DNA of 64,000 nt from Microlunatus endophyticus. Its GTDB lineage: Bacteria; Actinomycetota; Actinomycetes; Propionibacteriales; Propionibacteriaceae. This document shows, piece after piece, positions 45,801-53,161 of the stretch. How positions within the stretch are numbered: position 1 is the first letter of the stretch; each line of letters starts with the position of its first letter. Location: positions 165,098 to 229,097 of the forward strand of contig NZ_BMMZ01000008.1 in the NCBI RefSeq assembly GCF_014646195.1. Reading direction: 5' to 3'. The notes below the pieces were generated by a model, which saw only the letters and a program-made list of their open reading frames with translations, had not been told where the DNA came from and did not search any database. A program made the position numbers and the translations under genes.

Positions 45801-46871
45801 CGGATCGTCCACCAGCCGATGATCGGCAGCCGGTACGAGCTGCGGTTGAATGATCCGCTGGATTCGACCATCGGCCGCAAGCTGAATGCGGTGCTCAAGG
45901 CCGACCAGCCCGGGCGGGTGCTCACCGACGACGAGCATTTCGCCCAGATCGCGCTGCCGGTGCTGGACGACCAGCTGGATCTGGACGGGCGGGGCGAATC
46001 CGACCTCGGCCTGGCGGTGCAGCGGCTGGCCGAGCAGTCGGCGGAGAGCTGGCACGGCCCGGCCGCGGCCCCGATCCGGCTGCTGCCGACCGACCTGGAT
46101 CCGGCCCTGCTGCCGGATGCGTTCACCGAACCCGACGCACTCCCGCTCGGCCTGCGCCAGGACACCATGGAGCCGGCGCTGGTGGAACTGGACCGCAACG
46201 ACCAGCACCTGCTGATCTTCGGCGACCCGGGCGCGGGCAAGACCACCGCGCTGCGGCAGCTGGTCCGCGGGCTGCTGGAGCGCTACACCGCCGAGGAGTT
46301 GGTGATCGCGGTGATGGACCTGCGCGGCGAGGTGGCGGCCGAGGTGCCCGACGAGTATCTCGGCGGGCATGCGACGACACCGGGCCTGGCGCACGGACTG
46401 TCGTCGGCGATCGCCCAGGAGCTGTCCGAGCGGGTGGCAGCGGCCAACCAGACCGGGCCGGACGGGCGACCGACCGCGGAGGCGGCCACTGCGCTGCGCC
46501 GTGGCCCGCGGATCGTGGTGGTGGCCGACGATTTCGACATCCTGGACGCGGGCGGCACCGATCCGCTCGACCCGCTGATGCCGTACCTGGCCTCGGCCCG
46601 GGACCTGCGGCTGCACGTGCTGCTGAGCCGTCCGGTCGCCGGCATCGGCCGGGCGATGTACGGGATCGTGATGCAGACCCTTCGGGAGTCCGGCGGCAAC
46701 ATCCTGCTGATGTCCGGCGAACGCGCCGAAGGACCGATCCTGCCGGGCCTGTACGCCGAGCCGATGGTGGCCGGGCGCGGCCGGCTGGTCCGACGCGGTG
46801 AGCCGCCGCGAATGATCCAGGTCGCCAACGCCCGTGCCCGGAGCCAGGAGGGGGAGCGCGATGCCTCGTGA
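42810..46871 (+). CDS. eccC: Type VII secretion ATPase EccC (three FtsK/SpoIIIE domains)
   Basis: 1353 residues, single-chain EccC. Two membrane helices at about 35-85, an N-terminal DUF region, then three ATPase domains with Walker A GATGSGKS (495-502), GAPGTGRS (847-854, Arg for Lys) and GDPGAGKT (1138-1145). HLFVVIDEFGEL is the Walker B of the first. In T7SS the first ATPase drives transport and the others bind the substrate's C-terminal signal. It recruits the WXG100 proteins and toxins encoded divergently. Overlaps upstream and downstream genes. Confidence 0.95.
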   Translation: MTQRLVHRPTRITEPLTEPEPEKLAAPPALPDGQVGGQALHTLIPVAGALSSVVMIVVMRNSNPLYLVAGAVLLVVALLGGVGFAISSRGQAARSRRTQRELYLDYLERFRADMRDRVRGVREQAGTLDPEPAALPELIRDPGRLWERRRTDPDFLRVRIGQGDVGWFGLEVPREENPVRPHDPIMAAEAKAVVDHYGTVLGVPVTARLDGAGSVAVIGSRADVLAVARSMIMQLAALHSPEDLVLAAVFEDVRADDWRGFDLLPHAQDEQLSDAGVRARRVAPSAAELSRVLGAELADRAQLAATARRNVVTADSLPIGRLVIFSDDYGQHAAQVTIPDADLRPADLQITTVHLLSDRLDEPSDVQVRITIDDDHVATITDSRLVGDDQVPTPTRTATVDRPSPELFGSVARSLAPLRLSLTEAEQAESGRSIEITELLGIPGVAAVGPQLWKPRSSRDFLRVPIGLDDYGAPVLLDLKESAELGMGPHGICIGATGSGKSEMLRTLVLALGLSHAPEDLSMILVDYKGGAAFDPFTGMPHIAGIMDNLADDPQLIERARASISGEVVRRQERLRDAGSSSISHYRELRAERARTGGPALPPMPHLFVVIDEFGELLTAEPDFIDLLIQIGRIGRSIGVHLLLSSQRIEAGKLRGLDTYLSYRIGLRTFSEAESSVVLDTGDAFHLPAIPGYGYLKVDTSIYRRFRSGYVSGPAAAPEEPLAVEDEQRAEPMLLPTYNTLQRSLGTAGSEAETELVAPMVGRPLVAECVDRLRVGAADRTVAPVWLPPLPNRLALSRVIGHETGAGETERDGLRVAIGLIDDPARQSQRPWLIDLGRAGGHHAIIGAPGTGRSTFLRTVAVALALTRTPREVSIYGMDLTGAGLRRIEAFPHVGGVATRAHADQLRRLLEELHGMLAVREQVFRDRGIESLAALRAEHAAGRVPELVATEIVVLVDGIGALRNDFEDLEESLMDLLQRGGSFGIHLVFTMTRWNELRIVHQPMIGSRYELRLNDPLDSTIGRKLNAVLKADQPGRVLTDDEHFAQIALPVLDDQLDLDGRGESDLGLAVQRLAEQSAESWHGPAAAPIRLLPTDLDPALLPDAFTEPDALPLGLRQDTMEPALVELDRNDQHLLIFGDPGAGKTTALRQLVRGLLERYTAEELVIAVMDLRGEVAAEVPDEYLGGHATTPGLAHGLSSAIAQELSERVAAANQTGPDGRPTAEAATALRRGPRIVVVADDFDILDAGGTDPLDPLMPYLASARDLRLHVLLSRPVAGIGRAMYGIVMQTLRESGGNILLMSGERAEGPILPGLYAEPMVAGRGRLVRRGEPPRMIQVANARARSQEGERDAS

Positions 46872-47229
46872 GTATCGGATGTTGTCGGCCGAGCCGGCCG
46901 ATCTGACCCGGGTGCTGGACGCCGCGCGCGAGGTCGACCCCGGGCTGCGGCCGCGGCTGCTCTTCGGCGGTTGGGCGGTCCAGCTGCTCGACGACGAGGA
47001 CATCGCGGTGCTCACGATCGAGGCGTCGCGGCGGCTGGACGACGTCGGCCAGGCCGAGCAGTTGCTGGAGTCCGATTCCGAACAGGACCTGCTGGATCAC
47101 CCGCCGGACGGCCCGCTGTGGTGGACCGAGGCGTCCGCGCCCTGGGGGCCGTACGGCGAACCCGGCGCCCGGTTGGCCCGGCGGATCGCCGCGTCGATCT
47201 CAGCTCGGTTCATCGCCGAGGAGGGCTGA
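46861..47229 (+). CDS. Small T7SS-operon protein of unknown function
   Basis: 122 residues, ATG at 46861 inside the end of eccC (11-bp overlap); preceded by GGAGGGGGAGCGCG within eccC. No domain recognised. It has hydrophobic centre (LFGGWAVQLLDDEDIAVLTIEAS) and a Trp-rich segment (PLWWTEASAPWGPYG); no membrane helix. The stop overlaps the next ATG. Confidence 0.75.
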   Translation: MPREYRMLSAEPADLTRVLDAAREVDPGLRPRLLFGGWAVQLLDDEDIAVLTIEASRRLDDVGQAEQLLESDSEQDLLDHPPDGPLWWTEASAPWGPYGEPGARLARRIAASISARFIAEEG

Positions 47230-47834
47230 TGAGTATTCCGACCCCCGTGAGTTACGGCTCGGCCGACCCGATCCCCGGGCTGCGCCGACTGCTGATCGCC
47301 GGAACGGCCGGCGGTGTCGGCACCACGACAGTCGCCGCGCTGCTGTTCGCCGAGTTGCGACAGGCCGGCAACGCCCCGTTCCTGATCGACCACACCGGCG
47401 GGGGCCTGGGGCCCCGGATCCCCGGCGGCGACGAGGTGCCGGCGGTCGACCACCGGTTCCGGCTGCACGACCTGGGACGCAACGTGGCCGCTGCGGCAGG
47501 CGAACTGGCCGATCCCGGCACGACTTTGATCATGGTCACCGCGGCGACCCCGCTAGGCCGGACGCTGGCGGCCGAGCACCTGCGGATGATCAACACCGGT
47601 GGCCAGCAGGTCGTCGTCGTCCAGGTCGAGTCCTTCGGCCGGCGGCCACGGCGGTCTGTCCCCACCGAGCGGGGAACCGTCGATCCGCAGCCGGCCATCC
47701 GAGGCCAGGTGCTGCTGCCCGTCGACGACGTACTCGCGGCCGGCGGCCGGATCCCGTACAACCGGCTGGCCCGGCCGACGCGGCAGGCCGTCCGCCGGCT
47801 GATCGCCGTCGTCCGCCCGGATCTCGCTCGCTGA
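47229..47834 (+). CDS. Second MinD-like protein with degenerate Walker A
   Basis: 201 residues, ATG at 47229. LLIAGTAGGVGTTTVAALLFAEL again has a ParA/MinD P-loop without Lys (GGVGTTT). The second half keeps the ATPase-like order with LIMVTAATPLGRTL and VVVVQVESFG. It ends in DLAR-stop, and the DNA of this ending is tandemly repeated (47820-47909). Last gene of the machinery operon. Confidence 0.8.
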   Translation: MSIPTPVSYGSADPIPGLRRLLIAGTAGGVGTTTVAALLFAELRQAGNAPFLIDHTGGGLGPRIPGGDEVPAVDHRFRLHDLGRNVAAAAGELADPGTTLIMVTAATPLGRTLAAEHLRMINTGGQQVVVVQVESFGRRPRRSVPTERGTVDPQPAIRGQVLLPVDDVLAAGGRIPYNRLARPTRQAVRRLIAVVRPDLAR

Positions 47835-47909
47835 CTGGATCTCGCTCGCTGACTGGATCTCGCTCGCTGACCGGATCTCGCTCGCTGACCGGATCTCGCT
47901 CGCTGACTG
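47820..47909. repeat. 18-bp tandem repeat starting in the stop codon region
   Basis: Five copies of gatctcgctcgctgactg (units 1, 2, 5 with actg; 3, 4 with accg) run from 47820 to 47909. The first copy contains the last codons DLAR and TGA of the MinD-like gene. The unit length is a multiple of three, so every copy repeats the same in-frame DLAR-stop. It ends 24 bases before the next gene's start. Confidence 0.95.
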
Positions 47910-47921
47910 GGGCGCACCGGA

Positions 47922-47927
47922 TACCAT
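47922..47927 (+). promoter_or_regulatory. -10 element (TACCAT), probably leaderless transcript
   Basis: TACCAT ends six bases before the GTG at 47934; no Shine-Dalgarno sequence. Confidence 0.45.
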
Positions 47928-47933
47928 GCGCCG

Positions 47934-49982
47934 GTGTCCGACTCGTCCGGCTCGTCCGACTCGCAGGCCAGGCCCGCACCCGGGAACGCCGCCGCACGAG
48001 CGGTCCGGGGATACGGCGCCGGTGCCCAGTGCGTGGCGACCGGTGCGATCGGGACGGAGCTGGAGACGGCGCTCGGGCAGGTCTGTGCCGGGGCTGCGGT
48101 GCACCAGGTTGCTGATCTTGCTCAGCTGGCGGAGCGGGCCGAGGACGGCCACGGCCCGTTGGTGGTGATCGCCGGCGGACTCGACCTCGGCCTGCCGGCC
48201 ACCTTGGACCTGTTGGACTCACGCGGCGATCGGACCGCGGTCCTGCTCGCCGACCCTCGCAACATCGAGGCGCCCCGGCAGCACGCGTACGGGCTGGAGC
48301 GTGCGACGCTGGCGCGGGTCGCGGCCGACCGGACGGTGGAGTCGATCGGGACCGCCGCCCACCAGGCCGGCAACCCGAACCGGGTCGTCGTCGGGCTGCT
48401 GCGGATCCGCGAGGCCGACCGCTGCCGGGCGGCCGAGCTGTGGCGCAGCGCCGCAGCCGAGGGGTCTGCAGCCGAGGGGTCTGCAGCTGACTCCGAGGAC
48501 CCGTTCGATCTGGCACTGCTGGCGCTGGTCCGCGGTGGACTGGCCGTCGTCGGACAGCCGCTCGGCTACTACCGCTGGTCCCGCGACCGCAACGGCGACG
48601 GCCGAGGTGTCGGCCAGGACGGCCTGGGCGCCACGGGCTGGGGCCAGCGGCTGCGGTCGGCGTCCCGGCTCGGGGACGGCGCCTACTCGGCCGCAGTCGT
48701 ACGCCGGCTGTCGCGGCTGGGCACCTGGCTGGCGCTCCGCACCCGGGTGACGCCGAACCAGATCACCGCGATCAGCCTCGCGATCGGGATCCTGGCCGGT
48801 CTGTTGATCTTCACCGGCCGCCCGGCGGCCTGGATCGCCGCAGCGGTGCTGCTGCAGCTCTCGTTGATCATCGACTGCATGGACGGCGAGGTGGCTCGCT
48901 TCACCCGCCGGTATTCGGATTTCGGCGGTTGGCTCGACGGGATCGGCGATCGGGTCAAGGAATATCTGGCATTCGCAGCTGTCGCGGTGGTCGCGGTCCG
49001 TGACCACCACCACTACGGTTGGTTACTGGCTGCGATCGCGATGGTGGTGGTGACCGCGCGGCATCTGGAGGACTACGCCTACACCGATCGCCAGGCGCCG
49101 GGGCGGGTCGGCCGGCCGGCGCTGGTCCCGCTCTCCCTAGCAGGTGACGGGTCCGCCGACGGAGCCCCGACCACCCTGCGGCCGCAACCGTCCCGACCGG
49201 CCCGGATCGCCTTCTGGGTCAGGAAGATCGCCCACGTGCCGATCGCCGAGCGCTATCTGGTGCTGTCACTGGCACTGCTCACCCTGCGGCCGCTGTGGGT
49301 GCTGGTCGCGGCCATCGCCGTGTCGGGGTTCGCGCTGGTGTGGACCGTCGGCGGCCGGCTGCTGCGCGCGCTGCGGCCCGCCGGACCGTACGCCACCCCG
49401 AGCCTGGCCCAGCAGCTCGACCTCGGTCTGCTGGCCGGATTGGCCGGCCGGGTCCGGGTCGGCTTCCTGCCGGGGCTGCTGGCGTTGATCATCAGCTGGC
49501 TCGGCCTGATCGCCAGCATCGGGTTGGACAGCCCGGCGATCGCCTGGGCCTGGGCGGTCGTCTCGGTGGTCATCGTCGGCTGCGTCCTGCGGACCCCGGT
49601 GACCCATCGGCTCGGCTGGCTGGCGCTGCCGCTGGTCTGGATCGGCGAGTCGGCGGTGATCGGCAGCCTCCTGGTCCGGGGAATCGACGGCTCGTTGATC
49701 TTCGTCGCACTGGCGGCGATCGCCTACCGCCGGTACGAGTTGATCTATTCGATCCGGATCAAGGGGGTGCCCGGACCGCGGTCGCTGCTCGGCGCCGACG
49801 GCCGGATCCTGGTCGTCGGGGTGCTCTTCAGCCTCGCGCAACTGACCGGGACGCCCGGCGTGATCACCTGGGGCCTGCTGGCCGTGGCCCTGGAGACCCT
49901 GGCCGAGGCGGTGCTGGCCACCGCGATCCGCTGGCGCCGCCCGGGCGGCCCGACGGCCGGTGAGGAAGACTGGGGGGCGTGA
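47934..49982 (+). CDS. CDP-alcohol phosphatidyltransferase with extra N- and C-terminal domains
   Basis: 682 residues. The N-terminal 230 residues are soluble (VSDSSGSSDSQARPAPGN..., then alternating helices and strands like LLDSRGDRTAVLLAD). The central membrane enzyme has the complete CDP-OH-PT motif D-G-x2-A-R-x8-G-x3-D-x3-D (DGEVARFTRR... GGWLDGIGD). Six more hydrophobic helices follow. The layout recalls actinobacterial phosphatidyltransferases with a C-terminal DUF5941 domain (by recall). The enzyme would join an alcohol to a CDP-diacylglycerol or similar donor; the alcohol is unknown. Confidence 0.85.
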   Translation: MSDSSGSSDSQARPAPGNAAARAVRGYGAGAQCVATGAIGTELETALGQVCAGAAVHQVADLAQLAERAEDGHGPLVVIAGGLDLGLPATLDLLDSRGDRTAVLLADPRNIEAPRQHAYGLERATLARVAADRTVESIGTAAHQAGNPNRVVVGLLRIREADRCRAAELWRSAAAEGSAAEGSAADSEDPFDLALLALVRGGLAVVGQPLGYYRWSRDRNGDGRGVGQDGLGATGWGQRLRSASRLGDGAYSAAVVRRLSRLGTWLALRTRVTPNQITAISLAIGILAGLLIFTGRPAAWIAAAVLLQLSLIIDCMDGEVARFTRRYSDFGGWLDGIGDRVKEYLAFAAVAVVAVRDHHHYGWLLAAIAMVVVTARHLEDYAYTDRQAPGRVGRPALVPLSLAGDGSADGAPTTLRPQPSRPARIAFWVRKIAHVPIAERYLVLSLALLTLRPLWVLVAAIAVSGFALVWTVGGRLLRALRPAGPYATPSLAQQLDLGLLAGLAGRVRVGFLPGLLALIISWLGLIASIGLDSPAIAWAWAVVSVVIVGCVLRTPVTHRLGWLALPLVWIGESAVIGSLLVRGIDGSLIFVALAAIAYRRYELIYSIRIKGVPGPRSLLGADGRILVVGVLFSLAQLTGTPGVITWGLLAVALETLAEAVLATAIRWRRPGGPTAGEEDWGA

Positions 49983-50644
49983 CCGATGGGCCCAGTGTGA
50001 CCGAGCGCGACTTCGCGGCCGTGGTGTTCGACATGGATGGCACGTTGATCGACTCCACCCCAGCAGTGATCAGGTCCTGGACCACCTGGGCCGGCGAACT
50101 GGGCATCCCGCTGGAACGGCTGCTCGGCTATCACGGCGTGCCGGCCGAGGCGACGGTCCGGGAGTTGGTGCCGCCGAAGCGCCAGCAGTGGGCGATCGAC
50201 CGGATCAACGAGCTCGAGCTGTCCGACCTGGACGGCGTCCTGCCGCTGCCCGGCGCGACTGAAGCCTTCCGTACGCTGCCGGCCGACCGGGTCGGGATCG
50301 CCACCTCGTGCACCGCAGTGCTGGCCCGTGCCCGGCTCGACGCGGCGGGCCTGACGCCGCCCGCGGTGCTGGTGACCGTCGACGACGTGACCCGCGGCAA
50401 GCCTGCACCGGACCCGTACCTGAAGGCCGTCGAACGGCTCGGCCACCCGCCGCAGGACTGCCTGGTGGTCGAGGACGCGGTGAAGGGGCTGCAGGCCGCC
50501 CGGGCCGCGGGCTGCGCGACGCTCGCCGTGGTGACGACCACCCCGCGGAAGGAACTGCTGGCCGACCTGGTGGTCGACAACCTGTCCCGTCTGACGTGGA
50601 TCACCGACCCCGCGACCGGCCGCGTCCGGGTGAAACCGGACTGA
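49979..50644 (+). CDS. HAD-IA family phosphatase (beta-phosphoglucomutase-like)
   Basis: 221 residues, GTG overlapping the preceding stop by four bases. HAD motif I is FDMDGTLIDSTPAV, motif II ATSCT (Ser/Thr), and motif III and IV are RGKPAPDPY and VVEDAVKGLQAARAAG. The cap is helical (PAVIRSWTTWAGELG). Likely a sugar-phosphate or nucleotide phosphatase; the substrate is not predictable. It may work with the neighbouring phosphatidyltransferase. Confidence 0.88.
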   Translation: MTDGPSVTERDFAAVVFDMDGTLIDSTPAVIRSWTTWAGELGIPLERLLGYHGVPAEATVRELVPPKRQQWAIDRINELELSDLDGVLPLPGATEAFRTLPADRVGIATSCTAVLARARLDAAGLTPPAVLVTVDDVTRGKPAPDPYLKAVERLGHPPQDCLVVEDAVKGLQAARAAGCATLAVVTTTPRKELLADLVVDNLSRLTWITDPATGRVRVKPD

Positions 50645-50663
50645 GTCCGGAAGCGACTTCGCA

Positions 50664-50669
50664 TAAGCT
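50664..50669 (+). promoter_or_regulatory. -10 element (TAAGCT) of lysS, probably leaderless
   Basis: TAAGCT ends eight bases before the GTG at 50678, with no ribosome binding site. Confidence 0.4.
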
Positions 50670-50677
50670 AGCGCGCT

Positions 50678-52189
50678 GTGAGCGACCAGCCAGACGACTT
50701 CGGAACCGACGTACCCGAGCAGAGCCGGGTCCGGCGGGAGAAGCGTGACCGGCTGCTCGCGGAGGGGCGGCAGTCGTATCCGGTCTCGGTTCCCCGTACC
50801 CACACCTTGCGTCAGGTGCGCGCCAGCTGGGGACACCTGGAGGCAGGTGAGGAGACCGACGAGGTCGTCGGAGTCACCGGCCGCGTGGTCTTCATCCGCA
50901 ATACCGGCAAGCTGTGTTTCGCCACCCTGCAGGAAGGGCTGGACCAGGAGACCTCGGTCGCCCGGCTGCAGGTGATGCTGTCGCTGGCCGAGGTGGGCGA
51001 GGAGTCGCTGGCCCGTTGGAAGGCCGACGTCGACCTCGGCGACTACGTCTTCGTGACCGGCCGGGTGATCTCGTCCAAGCGAGGCGAGCTGTCGGTGATG
51101 GCGACCGACTGGCAGCTGGCGTCCAAGGCGCTGCGGCCGATGCCGAATCTGCATTCCGAGCTGTCCGACGAGACCCGGGTCCGGCAGCGGTATGCCGACC
51201 TGACCATCCGCGAGGCGGCCCGCGACATGGTCCGCAACCGAGCCACCGTCACCCGGAGCGTACGGGAGACCCTGCACCGGGCGGGATTCGTCGAGGTCGA
51301 GACGCCGGTCCTGCAGTTGGTGCACGGCGGCGCCCACGCGCGCCCGTTCAATACCCACTTGAACGCCTTCGACATCGACATGACGTTGCGGATCGCGCTC
51401 GAGCTCTTTCTCAAGCGGGCGGTCGTCGGCGGGGTGGAGAAGGTGTACGAGATCGGCCGGATCTTCCGTAACGAAGGCATCGACCACACCCACAACGCCG
51501 AATTCACCATGCTGGAGTTCTACGAGGCGTGGGGTGACCAGACCACAGTCGCCGAGCTGACCAAGCAGATCATCCTGGACTGCGCCGATGCGCTGGGTCG
51601 GCACCAGATCGAGACTCCGAACGGCGTGATCGATCTTGATGGCGAATGGACCTGGCTCTCGGTCTATCCGGCGGTCTCGGCCGCGGTCGGCGGGGAGGTC
51701 ACGCCGCGGACCGATCGGGACACCTTGATCAAGTACGCCGAGGCGAATGATCTTGAATTCGATCAGCAGTGGGATGCCCAGAAGCTGGTCATGGAGTTGT
51801 TCAGCGAACTGGTCGAGCCGACACTGCTGCAGCCGACCTTCGTCTGCGACTACCCACCGATCGCCCAGCCGTTGGCGCGGCCGCATCGCAGTGATCCGAA
51901 TCTGATCGAGGCCTGGGACCTGATCATCGGTGGTGTCGAGCGTGGCACCGGATTCTCCGAATTGATCGACCCGGTGATCCAGCGTGAGCGTCTGGTCGCC
52001 CAATCGCTGGAAGCAGCCAAGGGTGACCCGGAGGCCATGCAGCTGGACGAGGATTTCCTGTATGCGCTGGAATTCGGCGCACCGCCGATGGGCGGCGTCG
52101 GCCTGGGGATCGACCGGGTGCTGGCGCTGTTCTTCGATGTCGGTCTGCGTGAGACCACCCTGTTCCCGTTGCTCAAGCCCGGGACCTGA
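50678..52189 (+). CDS. lysS: Lysyl-tRNA synthetase, class II
   Basis: 503 residues, GTG start. An OB-fold anticodon-binding domain (VGVTGRVVFIRNTGKLCF) precedes the catalytic domain. Motif 2 reads IFRNEGIDHTHNAEFTMLEF and motif 3 reads GVGLGIDRVLALFF, both complete. It charges tRNA-Lys in translation. It is not next to the usual pan/lsr2 genes, so it may be a second copy as seen in many actinobacteria. Its stop lies two bases from the ankyrin gene. Confidence 0.94.
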   Translation: MSDQPDDFGTDVPEQSRVRREKRDRLLAEGRQSYPVSVPRTHTLRQVRASWGHLEAGEETDEVVGVTGRVVFIRNTGKLCFATLQEGLDQETSVARLQVMLSLAEVGEESLARWKADVDLGDYVFVTGRVISSKRGELSVMATDWQLASKALRPMPNLHSELSDETRVRQRYADLTIREAARDMVRNRATVTRSVRETLHRAGFVEVETPVLQLVHGGAHARPFNTHLNAFDIDMTLRIALELFLKRAVVGGVEKVYEIGRIFRNEGIDHTHNAEFTMLEFYEAWGDQTTVAELTKQIILDCADALGRHQIETPNGVIDLDGEWTWLSVYPAVSAAVGGEVTPRTDRDTLIKYAEANDLEFDQQWDAQKLVMELFSELVEPTLLQPTFVCDYPPIAQPLARPHRSDPNLIEAWDLIIGGVERGTGFSELIDPVIQRERLVAQSLEAAKGDPEAMQLDEDFLYALEFGAPPMGGVGLGIDRVLALFFDVGLRETTLFPLLKPGT

Positions 52190-52191
52190 TC

Positions 52192-52590
52192 ATGGTCGGT
52201 GATCAACCGGATCCGGCTGGGGTCGCTCGCGAACTCTTCGACCTGGCACGGGCCGGCGATGCCGATCGGCTGGCCGGTCACATCGAGGCCGGGATGCCGG
52301 CTAACCTCACCGACGCCAGCGGGAACACGCTGCTGATGCTCGCGGCCTACCACGGCCATGCGCATGCGGTCAGGGTGCTGGTCGATCATGGTGCGACCGT
52401 CGATGCACTGAACGACCGCGGCCAGACCCCGCTGGCCGGTGCGGTCTTCAAGGGCTACGAGGACGTCGTACGGCTGCTGGTCGCCAACGGCGCGGATCCG
52501 CGGGCCGGTACGCCCTCGGCCTGGGACACGGCGACCTTCTTCGACCGTCCCGAATTGTTGGAGATCCTCCGAAACAAGATCACAAGGTAG
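52192..52590 (+). CDS. Ankyrin repeat protein
   Basis: 132 residues with three ankyrin repeats: DASGNTLLMLAAYHGHAHAVRVLVDHGATV, then LNDRGQTPLAGAVFKGYEDVVRLLVANGADP, with capping ends. Each repeat keeps the TPL/TLL..A helix turn. Cytoplasmic. Small ankyrin proteins bind partner proteins; the partner here is unknown. ATG two bases after lysS stop. Confidence 0.9.
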   Translation: MVGDQPDPAGVARELFDLARAGDADRLAGHIEAGMPANLTDASGNTLLMLAAYHGHAHAVRVLVDHGATVDALNDRGQTPLAGAVFKGYEDVVRLLVANGADPRAGTPSAWDTATFFDRPELLEILRNKITR

Positions 52591-52597
52591 GTGCCAA

Positions 52598-53134
52598 GTG
52601 GCCGCAACGGTGCGCAAAGACCAACTCAGCTCGGTTCACCGGGAGGAGGTCAACAAGGACCGCTTCCGAGTGGTCCCGGCCGCCTATCTGATCCTTCGCC
52701 GGGATGATCACGTGTTGCTGCAGCTGCGCAGCAACACCGGCTATCGCGACGGGCACTGGGCGACCGGTGCCGCGGGGCACGTCGAGGAGGGCGAGCCCGT
52801 GCACCGCGCGGCCTGCCGGGAGGCGTTCGAAGAGCTCGGCATCGAGGTCGAGGAGTCCAATCTGAAGGGACTGACGACCCTGCACCGGACCAACCACGGC
52901 GCCGATCGGCAGGCTGACGGGCTGGACGAACGAGTGGACTTCTTCTTCACCACAACGCATTGGAAGGGCAAGCCCCGGATCATGGAGCCGGAGAAGGCAT
53001 CCGATCTCGACTGGTTCCCGCTGGATGCGCTACCGGATCCGGTGGTGCCGCACGAGTTGCAAGTGCTGATGGCGCTGCGCGCCCAGTTGCACGGCAACGG
53101 CACGGTGCCGCCGATCATGACCCACGGCTGGTGA
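52598..53134 (+). CDS. Nudix hydrolase
   Basis: 178 residues from the GTG at 52598. The Nudix box is exact: G-HVEEG-E-PVHRAAC-REAFEELGI. An N-terminal strand (FRVVPAAYLILRR) and a C-terminal helix complete the fold. It hydrolyses nucleoside-diphosphate-type substrates such as oxidised or damaged nucleotides. Downstream of the ankyrin gene by 7 bp. Confidence 0.92.
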   Translation: MAATVRKDQLSSVHREEVNKDRFRVVPAAYLILRRDDHVLLQLRSNTGYRDGHWATGAAGHVEEGEPVHRAACREAFEELGIEVEESNLKGLTTLHRTNHGADRQADGLDERVDFFFTTTHWKGKPRIMEPEKASDLDWFPLDALPDPVVPHELQVLMALRAQLHGNGTVPPIMTHGW

Positions 53135-53161
53135 AGCGGTCTCCCGATCGATCGACCCAGG

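Noticed and set aside
44061..47015. 984-residue minus-strand open frame
   Set aside because: Antisense to eccC; its composition is a shadow and it has no start context.
48450..48495. Short internal repeat (gcagccgaggggtct twice)
   Set aside because: Only two and a half copies in the phosphatidyltransferase gene, coding AAEGS repeats; too small to interpret.
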